From the NCBI RefSeq assembly GCF_030811115.1, contig NZ_JAUSQK010000001.1, positions 2,108,001 to 2,172,000 of the forward strand: a DNA stretch of 64,000 nucleotides, read 5' to 3'. The translations under genes were made by a program, and so were the position numbers. Below the pieces are notes generated by a model, which was not told where the DNA came from, did no database searches, and saw nothing but the letters and a program-made list of their open reading frames with translations. Source of the DNA: Olsenella profusa DSM 13989 (GTDB lineage Bacteria > Actinomycetota > Coriobacteriia > Coriobacteriales > Atopobiaceae). Shown here piece by piece: positions 16,886 to 26,060 of this stretch (the first letter of the stretch is position 1; every line of letters starts with the position of its first letter).

Positions 16886-18541
16886 ATGGACAGAGGCCGC
16901 TATGGACGCGTCGTGCGTCTCTTCACGCGCTTTGGCCTGGAGCTCTGGTGGCTCGATACGGGCAAGCGCCTTCGCTCGGCAGACAGGCAGAGGAGGCTCG
17001 AGCACAGGGTCTACGTGCGCCAGGCACGGCAGTTCAGGGAGACTGCCGAGCGGCTCGGTGGGCTCATCATCAAGCTCGGCCAATACCTGAGCGTTCGCGT
17101 CGACATGCTGCCGCGCGAGTACACCGATGAGCTGAGCACGCTTCAGGACAGCGTTCCACCGGTGCCCTATGGGGACATCGCTGGCGTATTCGAGGAGAGC
17201 TCCGGGACGACGGTCGACGAGGCCTTCGCGACGTTCGAGCGTGAGCCCCTAGCCGCCGCCTCGCTCGGGCAGGTGCATGGGGCAACGCTCGCCTCCGGCC
17301 GGCGCGTGGCCGTCAAGATACTGCGACCGCACATCGCGGAGACGATCGAGACGGATCTCGCCGCCCTCAAGACGATCTTTGGGATGGCACAGCGCCACAC
17401 GAAGCTGGGCGCCACCATCGACTTCGATCAGCTCTATGCCGAGTTCGAGCGCACGGTCTCGGCAGAGCTCGACCTCATGCGCGAGGGCAAAAGCGCCGAG
17501 GCCGTGAGGGACAACCTGCGCGACTTCCCCAACGTCGCCATACCAGACATCCAGTGGGAGCAGTCGTCCTCCAAGGTCCTGACCATGGAGTACATGGAGG
17601 GCGTCAGCATCTCCGACATCACCGCCCTGGACGCCCTGGGCGTCGACCGTGCACAGCTTGCGACGGACCTCATTGACGTCTTCGCCGAGATGATCCTCTA
17701 CAACGGCCTCTTTCACGCGGACCCTCACCCCGGCAACGTCCACGTGCGTAGCGACGGCACGATCGTGCTGCTCGACTTTGGGATGATGGGCTCGATTACC
17801 GACGACATGCGCGATGGCTTCATGGGGGTGGTCACGGCCCTCTTCTCGCGTGACGCATCATCGCTGGTCGAGCGGCTGGGCGCGCTTGGCTTCATCCGTT
17901 CCGGCACCGACACCGAGGGCTTCGTCAAGGCCGTCTCGGTGCTGCTCGGCCGCCTTGACATGGATGACCCCGCCAAGGCTCTCTCTGCCCTCGAGAACTA
18001 TACCGACGAACTGCGCGACTTCATGTACGAGCAACCGTTCCAGCTGCCCGCCAACGTGGCGTTTCTGGGCAAGGCGGTGGCAACCGTCGCGGGCATCTGC
18101 CAGGGACTCAATCCCGACATCGACTTCGTTGCCGAGCTCACGCCCTTGGCTGAGGACCTGCTGGGTGGAGGGGAGAGGGGAGGTCCTTCCGATCTATCTT
18201 CCCGACTCAAGGATATGGGCAAGGATGCCATACCAGCCCTAGGGCAGCTTCCCGGCCTCATCGAGCGGGCATCCTCGGGCAAGCTGGCCGTTCGGCTCTC
18301 GAGGTCCCAAGAGGCCCGTCTCGTGGAGGCCCAGCACCGCAGCTCCGACCGCATGGTACGGGGTCTGCTGGGGATGGCGCTCTTCGTACCTGGCACACTC
18401 GGCGGGATGACCGCGGGCTGGTCACTTCCTGCCATCGTGCTGTCCGCATCAGGCCTTCTGCTCATGCTCCGTCAGGCGTACTTCGTCGGACGCGGGGAGA
18501 TGCGGGGGCATCCTCCGATGCTGAGGCATGGCGGCCCATAG
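16886..18541 (+). CDS. ABC1/UbiB-family atypical kinase
   Basis: A 551-residue UbiB/AarF-type protein. The family KxGQ motif is IKLGQYLSVRVDMLP near residue 60. The Ala-rich loop AAASLGQVHGATL replaces a normal kinase P-loop, and VAVKILRPHI supplies the lysine. MEYMEGVSISDI and FHADPHPGNVHV carry the catalytic region, and IVLLDFGMMG is the metal-binding DFG equivalent. Two membrane helices close the protein. In other bacteria these ATPases support isoprenoid quinone synthesis or lipid homeostasis. No quinone gene lies nearby, so the target in this species is open. It follows the His-rich AbrB-type gene by two bases and shares its promoter. Confidence 0.88.
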   Translation: MDRGRYGRVVRLFTRFGLELWWLDTGKRLRSADRQRRLEHRVYVRQARQFRETAERLGGLIIKLGQYLSVRVDMLPREYTDELSTLQDSVPPVPYGDIAGVFEESSGTTVDEAFATFEREPLAAASLGQVHGATLASGRRVAVKILRPHIAETIETDLAALKTIFGMAQRHTKLGATIDFDQLYAEFERTVSAELDLMREGKSAEAVRDNLRDFPNVAIPDIQWEQSSSKVLTMEYMEGVSISDITALDALGVDRAQLATDLIDVFAEMILYNGLFHADPHPGNVHVRSDGTIVLLDFGMMGSITDDMRDGFMGVVTALFSRDASSLVERLGALGFIRSGTDTEGFVKAVSVLLGRLDMDDPAKALSALENYTDELRDFMYEQPFQLPANVAFLGKAVATVAGICQGLNPDIDFVAELTPLAEDLLGGGERGGPSDLSSRLKDMGKDAIPALGQLPGLIERASSGKLAVRLSRSQEARLVEAQHRSSDRMVRGLLGMALFVPGTLGGMTAGWSLPAIVLSASGLLLMLRQAYFVGRGEMRGHPPMLRHGGP

Positions 18542-18632
18542 GCTGCCCGTATGGGCACAGGTGGCAAGGCCTGGACATATCCTTTGGAGGAATCGGTGTC
18601 CCGTGCTTGTCCCGCAGGGCGCTGCTATCATG

Positions 18633-18653
18633 GAGTAAGTTAGCTATAGTTAA
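18633..18653 (+). promoter_or_regulatory. Near-palindrome upstream of the methyltransferase gene
   Basis: GAGTAAGTTA (18633-18642) is identical to the motif before the DUF438 gene. It overlaps TTAGCTATAGTTAA (18640-18653), which is a 14-base palindrome with one mismatched pair. It ends 23 bases before the start codon and may be an operator. Confidence 0.35.
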
Positions 18654-18676
18654 TTAATTTCATGATGGAGGGTAAC

Positions 18677-19483
18677 ATGACAGGACCTCTGCGACCGGAC
18701 TACAGGAACTGGGTGCCCAAGGGCATGCTCTGGGGCATCGGGATGACGGCGTTGGTTAGCCTTGTCCTGCTCATCGTTGTTGAGATCACTGGTCTGGGAC
18801 CCTCTGGGGTCATGCACATGGCACTTGCAGTGGCCTTGGCCCTTGCCGCCCTTATCTGCCTCTACGGGTTCATCGTTCTCAGCAGGATGTACCGCGCCTT
18901 CGATTACAGCGGCACACGCCAGATGGCGCGGCAGATCATAGAGGGTACGGCCGGACAGCTGCGCATCGTGGACGGTGGCGTGGGGCTCGACGTGGGATGC
19001 GGCTCAGGAGCCCTCACCATAGCCGTGGCGAAGCGCAACCCTCGGGCGCGAATGGTGGGGCTGGACCGCTGGGGAAGGGACTATGCCTCGTTCAGCAGGC
19101 GGCTCTGCGAGGACAACGCACGGGCGGAGGGCGTTGAAGACAACACGGAGTTCGTGGAGGGCGACGCCATACACCTCGACTTCCCCGATGGGAGCTTCGA
19201 TGCCGTGACCAGCAATTACTGCTACCACAACATAACGGGCGCGGATAAGCAGGCGCTCCTGCGCGAGACCTTGCGCGTGCTCAAGAAGGGTGGTACCTTC
19301 GCCATCCACGACATCATGTCCCCGCGCCGCTATGGAGACATGCATGCCTTCGTGCACAGTCTGCGCGCGGCAGGCTACGAGGAGATCCATCTCGTGGACA
19401 CCACCCGAGGCATGTTCATGACGCCCAGGGAGGCAAGGTCCCTCTCCCTCGTGGGGTCGTCCCTGCTGGTAGGCAGGAAATAG
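18677..19483 (+). CDS. Membrane-anchored class I SAM-dependent methyltransferase
   Basis: A protein of 268 residues. Two hydrophobic helices come first (MLWGIGMTALVSLVLLIVV and AVALALAALICLYGFIVL). A Rossmann-fold methyltransferase follows, with SAM motif I GLDVGCGSGALTIAV, motif II LDRWG, and NYCYHNITG at the motif IV position. The ATG at 18677 is preferred over the one at 18662 because GGAGGG precedes it. Similar two-helix methyltransferases occur in anaerobic Gram-positives, but the acceptor is unknown; a lipid or quinone is possible because of the membrane anchor, and an ABC1-family kinase lies just upstream. That link is only an inference. Confidence 0.78.
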   Translation: MTGPLRPDYRNWVPKGMLWGIGMTALVSLVLLIVVEITGLGPSGVMHMALAVALALAALICLYGFIVLSRMYRAFDYSGTRQMARQIIEGTAGQLRIVDGGVGLDVGCGSGALTIAVAKRNPRARMVGLDRWGRDYASFSRRLCEDNARAEGVEDNTEFVEGDAIHLDFPDGSFDAVTSNYCYHNITGADKQALLRETLRVLKKGGTFAIHDIMSPRRYGDMHAFVHSLRAAGYEEIHLVDTTRGMFMTPREARSLSLVGSSLLVGRK

Positions 19484-19617
19484 GGGGGCGCGGCACTGCA
19501 GCGCGACCTCGTGCTCGTCGCTTTCCTTCTGTTTGCTTTGCGCCATGTGAATCAACCTCCCGTGATGGGGGATAATCAAGAGGTTGTCCAGCCTTTACAG
19601 CTTTGGGAGACCCCTCT

Positions 19618-20721
19618 ATGGCGTCCATGAACGAGAAGGACTACTACGCGATCCTTGGCGTTGACAAGAGTGCATCCAAGGATGACATCCGCCGCGCCTT
19701 CCAGCAGAAGGCACGCAAGCTCCATCCGGACGTCAACAAGGCACCGGATGCCGAGGAGCGCTTCAAGGAGGTCTCCGAAGCCTACGCCGTCCTGTCCGAT
19801 GACGACAAGCGCCGCCGCTATGATGCCATGCGTTCCGGTGCTTCCTTTGGCTATGGGGCCGGTGCGCCACCTCAGGACCCACGAACCTATGGGGGCGATG
19901 TGTGGGGATCGCCCTTTGGCTGGGGCTTCCCCTTCGATGGCTTTGGAGGCCGGGCAGGTCGGACGGTCCGCTCACGCTCCTACAACCCCAAGGCCGGTGC
20001 CGATGTCATCTACGAGGTGGAGCTCGACCAGGAGGCGGCACGGGAGGGCTGTACGCGTGGCGTCACCTACCAGCGCTATGTGAGCTGCGATGCCTGTGCG
20101 GGTCAGGGCTCCGTGCACCGCGAGCATGCCGAGACCTGCCCCACCTGCGGAGGCACGGGCCACATGTCCGTGGACCTCACGGGACTCTTCGGCATCGGCA
20201 TGTTCGAGATGGAATGCCCCGAGTGCGAGGGCACGGGCAAGGTGGTCATCGATCCCTGCCCGACCTGCGGGGGCAGCGGTCGCGTGCTCTCTGCGAGCGA
20301 GGTGGTGGTCACGATTCCCGCCCACGCGCACGATGGCGACGAGGTGCGCGTGTCAGGCATGGGCAATGCGGGCACCAACGGCAGCGAGGCGGGCGACTTC
20401 GTGTGCCGCGTGAGCGTGGCGGGGGAGCGCGTGACACCCCGACAGCAGTTTGGCTTCTCCACGCTGGGGTTCGCACTGCCCTTCATCCTACTGGGCCTCA
20501 TCTTCAATGACCTTGCGTCCATGGCTGGCATCATCGTGGTGCTGCTGCTCTTGGGAAGCTGGTTTGCCTTCCGCGAGGGGGTCAGGCACCCTAAGAGATG
20601 GTGGCAGCAGGGCTCGCGTGCCATGGCCGGAGGTGCAACCAACGCGATCTTCTTTGCGCTGCTGTTCGAGTGGATGCAGGGGTGCGTCTCCATGGGCTAT
20701 TCCGGTTACACCGGCAGATAG
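19618..20721 (+). CDS. DnaJ-like J-domain protein with C-terminal membrane segments
   Basis: A 367-residue protein. The J domain is at residues 5-70 ([12 protein letters not shown], with the HPD motif in KLHPDVNK). A Gly/Phe-rich linker follows ([23 protein letters not shown]). Four zinc-finger repeats are intact: [32 protein letters not shown]. The client-binding domain is cut short after about 40 residues ([21 protein letters not shown]). Instead of the second beta domain there are two or three hydrophobic helices ([45 protein letters not shown]). This suggests a DnaK co-chaperone held at the membrane. A normal DnaJ follows 57 bases later. The ATG at 19618 has GGGAG upstream. Confidence 0.85.
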   Translation: MASMNEKDYYAILGVDKSASKDDIRRAFQQKARKLHPDVNKAPDAEERFKEVSEAYAVLSDDDKRRRYDAMRSGASFGYGAGAPPQDPRTYGGDVWGSPFGWGFPFDGFGGRAGRTVRSRSYNPKAGADVIYEVELDQEAAREGCTRGVTYQRYVSCDACAGQGSVHREHAETCPTCGGTGHMSVDLTGLFGIGMFEMECPECEGTGKVVIDPCPTCGGSGRVLSASEVVVTIPAHAHDGDEVRVSGMGNAGTNGSEAGDFVCRVSVAGERVTPRQQFGFSTLGFALPFILLGLIFNDLASMAGIIVVLLLLGSWFAFREGVRHPKRWWQQGSRAMAGGATNAIFFALLFEWMQGCVSMGYSGYTGR

Positions 20722-20778
20722 GGTGAGCCATGGTGGCGCGTGGCAGTGGATGTACGTTGACGTTTGCTTGGGAGATTG

Positions 20779-21960
20779 GTGAGATTGGCAGCATCTGAGA
20801 CTGACTACTACGACATCTTGGGCGTCGACCGTTCGGCTGACGCCAAGACGATAAAGCGCGCCTTCTTGAGAAAGGCGCGCCAGCTGCATCCTGACGTGAG
20901 TGACGACCCTCATGCCGAGGAGAAGTTCAAGCAGGTCAACGAGGCATATGCCGTCCTGTCCGACGAGCGCAAGCGTGCCAACTACGATCGATATGGCACC
21001 GCCGAGGGCCCCGGCGGCTTTGGGGCCGACTATGTGGACATGTCAGACATCTTTGGTGGCGGCTTTGGCATCAACGACATCTTTGACTCATTCTTTGGGG
21101 GCCGGGGTGGCTCCTCGGGGCAGCGCAACGGGCGCACGCAGGGCCGCAACATGGGCATCACGCTGCACATCACCCTCGAGGAGGCGGCGGCGGGCTGCAC
21201 CAAGACCATCTCCTACGAGCGCCTTGCCCCCTGTGACGACTGCGGTGGTACGGGCGCTGCCGAGGGCGGCCACCAGGCCACCTGCAAGCGCTGCGGCGGC
21301 ACCGGTCGCGTGGTCGAGGTCCAACGCACCATCTTTGGGCAGATGCAGTCACAGAGCGTGTGTCCCGACTGCGGTGGCACCGGCCAGGTGATCGACAAGC
21401 CCTGCGAGACCTGCGACGGCCAAGGTCGCACGCCCTCGCGCGAGACCGTGGAGGTCAAGGTGCCCGCAGGCGTGCATGCGGGACAATCGCTCTCGCTTAC
21501 GGGCAGGGGCGAGGCAGGCGTACGGGGTGCCACGTCCGGTGACCTCGTGGTCTCCATTGACGTCGAGCAGCATGCCACGTTCGAGCGTCAGGGCGATGAC
21601 CTCTTCTGCAGGGTGACGGTCGATTCCCTCGAAGCCGTCGTGGGAACCACCGTGAGCGTTCGCGGCATTCTGGCGGACGAGGTCGTGGAGGTCGCCATTC
21701 CGGGAGGCACGCAGTACGGGGAACAGATTCGCGTGGAGGGGCGCGGGATGCCCCGTCTGGGTTCCAATGCCCGTGGCAACCTGTTCTGCATCGTGCAGGT
21801 GAGCACGCCCCAGGACCTTACGCGCGAGGAGCGCGACGCCATCGCGCGGATGGTGGACGTCCGCAGGGGCAGGAGTGCGGGTGGGGCGTCGGGTCCTGAC
21901 GCCCGGGCGGGCGAGCGGCGTGGCAACCGGGCGTGGCGCCGCGGGAGGAAGTGTTCGTGA
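20779..21960 (+). CDS. dnaJ: Chaperone DnaJ
   Basis: A canonical DnaJ of about 393 residues that delivers clients to DnaK and stimulates its ATPase. The J domain has [13 protein letters not shown] and HPD in QLHPDVSDD. The Gly/Phe region is [16 protein letters not shown]. The four zinc motifs are [24 protein letters not shown] and CETCDGQG, and both C-terminal beta domains are present. The start is uncertain: GTG at 20779 and TTG at 20785 both follow GGGAG. The stop overlaps the mtaB start as GTGA. No dnaK or grpE lies in the window, so this copy belongs to the hrcA-dnaJ-mtaB type of locus but without hrcA beside it. Confidence 0.9.
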   Translation: MRLAASETDYYDILGVDRSADAKTIKRAFLRKARQLHPDVSDDPHAEEKFKQVNEAYAVLSDERKRANYDRYGTAEGPGGFGADYVDMSDIFGGGFGINDIFDSFFGGRGGSSGQRNGRTQGRNMGITLHITLEEAAAGCTKTISYERLAPCDDCGGTGAAEGGHQATCKRCGGTGRVVEVQRTIFGQMQSQSVCPDCGGTGQVIDKPCETCDGQGRTPSRETVEVKVPAGVHAGQSLSLTGRGEAGVRGATSGDLVVSIDVEQHATFERQGDDLFCRVTVDSLEAVVGTTVSVRGILADEVVEVAIPGGTQYGEQIRVEGRGMPRLGSNARGNLFCIVQVSTPQDLTREERDAIARMVDVRRGRSAGGASGPDARAGERRGNRAWRRGRKCS

Positions 21961-23198
21961 GCGGTGGTTCCGTCGCCTTCGTCAACCTAGGCTGTCGCGT
22001 CAACCGCGTGGAGCTCGACGACATCGCGGCGCGGCTCGAGGCCGCTGGGCTTGTCCCCACCGCACCCGCGGCCGCGGACGCCATCGTGGTCAACAGCTGT
22101 GCCGTGACGGGCGAGGCCGAAGCAAAGACGCGCAAGACGGTGCGTCGCATGGCGACGCTCGCACAGGCGCCCGAGGTCATCGTCACAGGCTGCGTTGCCA
22201 GCCTCTTTGCGTCGGAGCTCTCGGACCTCGCCACCAACGTGACCGTCGAGGCGGACAAGTCGTTGGTGGCAGGGCGCGTCATCTCGCTGGTGGGCCAAGG
22301 GGGTGGCGTACCGTCTGCCTGCGAGGGCGTGACGCCCACGGGGCGCACGAGGTCCGCGATCAAGATCCAGGACGGTTGTGACAACCGCTGTAGCTACTGC
22401 ATCGTATGGAAGGCACGGGGCAGAGGCCGTTCGCTCCCGGCGGTCGAGGTGCTGAGCCGTCTGGACGAGACCTGCGGGCGAGGGGCGCGGGAGGTCGTGC
22501 TCACGGGCATCAACATCGGCCGCTATCGGGACGGTGGGCTCGACCTTGCGGGGCTTCTCGACCTCGTCATGGCGCGTTCGGACGTGGGGCGCGTGCGCAT
22601 CGGCTCCATCGAGCCGCCCGACGTGACGGAGCGGCTGGTGGACGCCATGGCACGCCACGGCGGGCGCGTGGCCCCCTTCCTGCACGTGTGCCTGCAGTCG
22701 GGATCGGATGCCACGCTCAGGCGCATGTGCCGGGCCTACGATACGGCGGCGTATCGCCAGGTCGTGGCATACGCACGCGATCGACTGCCCAAGCTCTCGC
22801 TGGGGACGGACCTCATCGTGGGCTTTCCTGGCGAGACCGAGGGCGAGTTCGAGGAGAGCCTGGCCTTCTGCGAGGAGATGGCCTTCTCGCACATGCACGT
22901 GTTCCGCTACTCCAGGCGTCCCGGCACACCCGCCGCCACGGCGCCCGGACAGGTCGACCCCCGGGAGATGGCACGACGGAGCCGTCGCATGCGGGAGCTG
23001 GCCCGTCGCATGCGCCAGTCGGAGGCCGAGCGCATGGTGGGATCCGAGCAGCTGGTCCTTGTGGAGCGCGCGGGCCGCGGTGTGACGGACGGCCTCTTTG
23101 ACCTGCACCTTGATCCCTCGATACCCGTGGGATCCCTCGTGCGGGCGTGCGTCCGCTCCGTCTTGGATGACGCGAGCCTGCTCGGCAGGCTATCATGA
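21957..23198 (+). CDS. mtaB: tRNA threonylcarbamoyladenosine methylthiotransferase MtaB
   Basis: A radical SAM methylthiotransferase of 413 residues that adds a methylthio group to t6A at tRNA position 37. The N-terminal domain binds one iron-sulfur cluster through [20 protein letters not shown] and VTGCVAS. The radical SAM cluster motif is CDNRCSYC. The C-terminus ends in a short TRAM-like region. GCRVN in place of GCKVN marks MtaB rather than MiaB or RimO, both of which are encoded downstream in this window. The GTG start has GGGAGGAA upstream and overlaps the dnaJ stop, so the two are coupled. Confidence 0.85.
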   Translation: MSGGSVAFVNLGCRVNRVELDDIAARLEAAGLVPTAPAAADAIVVNSCAVTGEAEAKTRKTVRRMATLAQAPEVIVTGCVASLFASELSDLATNVTVEADKSLVAGRVISLVGQGGGVPSACEGVTPTGRTRSAIKIQDGCDNRCSYCIVWKARGRGRSLPAVEVLSRLDETCGRGAREVVLTGINIGRYRDGGLDLAGLLDLVMARSDVGRVRIGSIEPPDVTERLVDAMARHGGRVAPFLHVCLQSGSDATLRRMCRAYDTAAYRQVVAYARDRLPKLSLGTDLIVGFPGETEGEFEESLAFCEEMAFSHMHVFRYSRRPGTPAATAPGQVDPREMARRSRRMRELARRMRQSEAERMVGSEQLVLVERAGRGVTDGLFDLHLDPSIPVGSLVRACVRSVLDDASLLGRLS

Positions 23199-23239
23199 GG
23201 GGCACAGACGCTCGTGCGAGAAGGGACCACACGGAATCT

Positions 23240-24220
23240 ATGCAGCCTACCCATGTGAGACTCACCATACCGGATTCCGTTGACCCCCTGATGCTCATGG
23301 GGCCGAGTGACGCGCTGCTCAGGCGCATCGAGGGCGCCTTCGATGCCATCATCACCGTACGAGGGGACCAGATTCTCGTGATGGGCGCCTCCGCCGAAGT
23401 CGAGCAGGTCACGAGCGTGTTCTCGCGTCTCATCCATCTCGTCGAGCGGGGAGACGTGCCCACGGCCGAGGACGTTGACCTCATCATCGGTCAGGTGGGG
23501 TGTGGTGCCCAGGAGGCGAGCGAGAGCGCCTCGAGCATTCTGCTCACATATCGCGGCCGTGCGGTGCGCCCCAAGACGGCAGGGCAACAGCGCTACGTGG
23601 ACTCCATCGCCGCCAACACCATCACGTTCGGCATGGGGCCCGCAGGCACCGGCAAGACCTACCTCGCCATGGCCATGGCGGTGGCGGCGCTCAAGCGCCA
23701 CGAAGTGAGCCGCATCGTGCTCACGCGCCCCGTCGTGGAGGCGGGGGAGTCGCTTGGATACCTGCCGGGCACGCTGCAGGAGAAGCTCGACCCGTACGTG
23801 CGTCCCCTCTACGACGCCCTCTTCGACCTCACCGACGTCGAGCGCGGCAATGCCCTCATCGAGCAGGGGACCATCGAGATCGCGCCTCTCGCCTTCATGC
23901 GCGGACGCACGCTGAACGACGCCTTCGTGATCCTGGACGAGGCGCAGAACACCACGCCCGAGCAGATGAAGATGTTCCTCACGCGCCTGGGGTTCTCGTC
24001 CACGTTCGTGGTGACGGGTGACCGATCCCAGCGCGACCTCCTGGGCAGGGGTGGCCTCGAGAGCGCCCGGAGCGTGCTGAACGGTCTGGAGGGCATCGAG
24101 TTCGTAGACCTCGATGTGGGTGACATCGTGCGTCACAGCCTGGTGGCGCGCATCGTGGATGCCTATGACCAGGCGGGGATCGCATCACAGGGGACGGGAG
24201 GTGCCTTCCATGACGAGTGA
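23240..24220 (+). CDS. phoH: PhoH-family ATPase
   Basis: A 326-residue PhoH-like P-loop protein. A KH-like N-terminal region precedes FGMGPAGTGKTYLAMAMA (Walker A) near residue 130. Walker B is FVILDEAQNTTPEQMKMFL, and VTGDRSQRDL follows. PhoH proteins are thought to be ATP-dependent RNA enzymes; the family is commonly next to ybeY, as here, which supports a role in RNA metabolism. The ATG at 23240 starts the conserved region; an ATG at 23195 overlapping the mtaB stop is an alternative that would allow coupling. Its 3' end overlaps ybeY by 11 bases. Confidence 0.85.
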   Translation: MQPTHVRLTIPDSVDPLMLMGPSDALLRRIEGAFDAIITVRGDQILVMGASAEVEQVTSVFSRLIHLVERGDVPTAEDVDLIIGQVGCGAQEASESASSILLTYRGRAVRPKTAGQQRYVDSIAANTITFGMGPAGTGKTYLAMAMAVAALKRHEVSRIVLTRPVVEAGESLGYLPGTLQEKLDPYVRPLYDALFDLTDVERGNALIEQGTIEIAPLAFMRGRTLNDAFVILDEAQNTTPEQMKMFLTRLGFSSTFVVTGDRSQRDLLGRGGLESARSVLNGLEGIEFVDLDVGDIVRHSLVARIVDAYDQAGIASQGTGGAFHDE

Positions 24221-24719
24221 GGTCGACGTCTCGTGTGACGAGGGGGTGTCGGCCCCCATCGACCTTCGCGAGCTGGAGGCGGATGTCGCCCTCGTGTTCG
24301 CCGAGGAGGAGGTCACTCGGCCCTGTTCCGTCTCGGTGAGCGTGGTCACGGACGGGCGCATGCGCGCCCTCAACCGCGCGTGGCGCGGCCAGGACAGGCC
24401 GACCGACGTGCTCTCGCTCGGGTGCGAGCGACCCGATGATCCCGACCTCGCCCCCGGTGAGCCCTGCGAACTGGGAGACGTCGTGTTGGCACCCGCCTAC
24501 ATCGAGCGTCAGGCGCGGGAGTTCGGCACCACGTATGCGGATGAGTTCCGCCTGCTGCTCGTACATGGCCTGCTGCATCTTCTGGGGTATGACCATCTCG
24601 ACGATGCGGAGGCCGCGATCATGGAGGCTCGCGAGGATGCGCTAGTGGTCAGGATCGCCACGGACGCGCCCATCGACCCCGTGACGCTCACGCGGCATCG
24701 GGAGGGTGAGGATCGATGA
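24210..24719 (+). CDS. ybeY: Endoribonuclease YbeY, rRNA maturation factor
   Basis: A 169-residue zinc endoribonuclease that helps mature the 3' end of 16S rRNA and supports ribosome quality control. The family metal site is VHGLLHLLGYDHLDD. The substrate-facing segment LNRAWRGQDRPTDVLS is also typical. The ATG at 24210 follows GGGAGGTG and lies inside the end of phoH. The protein is a usual length for the family. The stop overlaps the dgkA start as ATGA. Confidence 0.93.
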   Translation: MTSEVDVSCDEGVSAPIDLRELEADVALVFAEEEVTRPCSVSVSVVTDGRMRALNRAWRGQDRPTDVLSLGCERPDDPDLAPGEPCELGDVVLAPAYIERQAREFGTTYADEFRLLLVHGLLHLLGYDHLDDAEAAIMEAREDALVVRIATDAPIDPVTLTRHREGEDR

Positions 24720-25093
24720 TCCCCGGCAAGAACCCGCACCACCCCTCGTTCCGCAGGAGCTTCCTCTTCGCCTTTCAGGGCTTCAGGAGCGCAGCGCTAC
24801 AGGAGCGCAACTTCAAGGTGATGCTGGCCGGTGAGGCGCTTGCCATCGTGATGGGCTTCGTGTGCCAGCTCGACCTCGTGAGCTGGGCCATCATCCTCAT
24901 CTGCATAGCCGTCGTGCTGGCCAGCGAGCTTCTGAACACCGCCATCGAGACCGTGGTGGACCTCGTGAGCCCCGAGTTCCATCCGCTCGCGGGCCGCGCA
25001 AAGGACGTCGCGGCGGCAGCGACCTGGGTGACCACACTGCTCGTGGCCCTTGCGGGCATCTGCGTGTACGTGAACGCGCTGTTCTTCCGCTGA
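24716..25093 (+). CDS. dgkA: Diacylglycerol or undecaprenol kinase
   Basis: A 125-residue integral membrane kinase with three helices. Family motifs are RNFKVMLAGE near residue 37 and ASELLNTAIETVVDLVSP near residue 68, which carries the catalytic glutamate and asparagine. Gram-positive members phosphorylate undecaprenol to recycle the cell-wall carrier lipid; the choice between lipid substrates cannot be made from sequence alone. It overlaps ybeY by four bases and precedes era, a conserved neighbourhood. Confidence 0.9.
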   Translation: MIPGKNPHHPSFRRSFLFAFQGFRSAALQERNFKVMLAGEALAIVMGFVCQLDLVSWAIILICIAVVLASELLNTAIETVVDLVSPEFHPLAGRAKDVAAAATWVTTLLVALAGICVYVNALFFR

Positions 25094-25119
25094 CCCCTCC
25101 CCAGTTTCCCAAGGTAAGG

Positions 25120-26052
25120 ATGCCCATGGACACGGACACAAGCGCCCCCAAGACCCAAGAGTTCCACAGCGGTTTCGTCGCATTGGTAGGGCGGTCCAAC
25201 GTGGGCAAGTCCACGCTGCTCAATGCCTGCTACGGCGGCAAGATCGCCATCACGGGCCCCGTGGCTCAGACCACGCGCCGCCGCATGAGGGCCGTCGTGA
25301 ACACACCGGACTCCCAGCTCGTGATCGTGGACACGCCGGGGCTGCACAAGCCCAAGGACGCCCTGGGCAAGGAGCTCAACAGGGCATCGCTCGCCGAGCT
25401 CGCGGAGGTGGACATAGCGAGCCTCCTGATCGATGCCACCAAACCGGTGGGCAGGGGAGACGAGTGGGTGGCCCGCCACGTGCAGGAGTCCAAGGCTCCC
25501 TACAAACTGCTCGTCATCACCAAGGCTGACCTGGTCGAACCCGAAAAGGCTCAGGCTCAGCTCGAGGCAGGTCGAGGGTTGACCCCCTTCGATGACGCGC
25601 TCGTGCTCTCGGCCAAGGAGGGCTTCAACGTCCGCTCGTTCGTGAGCCTCGTGTCAGCGCATCTGCCCGTGGGACCGCGATGGTTCCCCGAGGACATGGA
25701 CGTGGACATGACCGACGAGGAGCTCGTGGCCGAGTTCGTGCGCGAGAAGGTCCTTCTCAACATGAGACAGGAGGTGCCCCACTCCGTGGGCGTGCTCTGC
25801 GATGACATCGCGTGGGCCCACGACGGGCACGCCTCTGTCACCTGCACCATCGTGGTTGAGCGCGAGGGGCAGAAGGCCATGGTCATCGGCAGGAAGGGCA
25901 CCATGATCAAGCGCATCGGCAGTGCGGCGCGCGCAGATGTCGAGCGACTGCTGGGAGCCAGGGTCTTCCTTGACCTGACGGTGCACGTGCGTCCGCAGTG
26001 GCGACGCGACCAGAACGAGATCCGTCACATGGGCCTCACGGTGGAGGAGTAG
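25120..26052 (+). CDS. era: GTPase Era
   Basis: A 310-residue GTPase that binds the 3' end of 16S rRNA during small-subunit assembly. G1 is GRSNVGKST, G3 is DTPGLHKP, and G4 is TKAD. A KH domain near the C-terminus has GRKGTMIKRIG. Two ATG codons, at 25120 and 25126, follow AAGGTAAGG; either could be used, giving a two-residue difference. It stands 26 bases after dgkA and eight bases before recO, so it is part of the same operon. Confidence 0.94.
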   Translation: MPMDTDTSAPKTQEFHSGFVALVGRSNVGKSTLLNACYGGKIAITGPVAQTTRRRMRAVVNTPDSQLVIVDTPGLHKPKDALGKELNRASLAELAEVDIASLLIDATKPVGRGDEWVARHVQESKAPYKLLVITKADLVEPEKAQAQLEAGRGLTPFDDALVLSAKEGFNVRSFVSLVSAHLPVGPRWFPEDMDVDMTDEELVAEFVREKVLLNMRQEVPHSVGVLCDDIAWAHDGHASVTCTIVVEREGQKAMVIGRKGTMIKRIGSAARADVERLLGARVFLDLTVHVRPQWRRDQNEIRHMGLTVEE

Positions 26053-26060
26053 GCCAAGCT

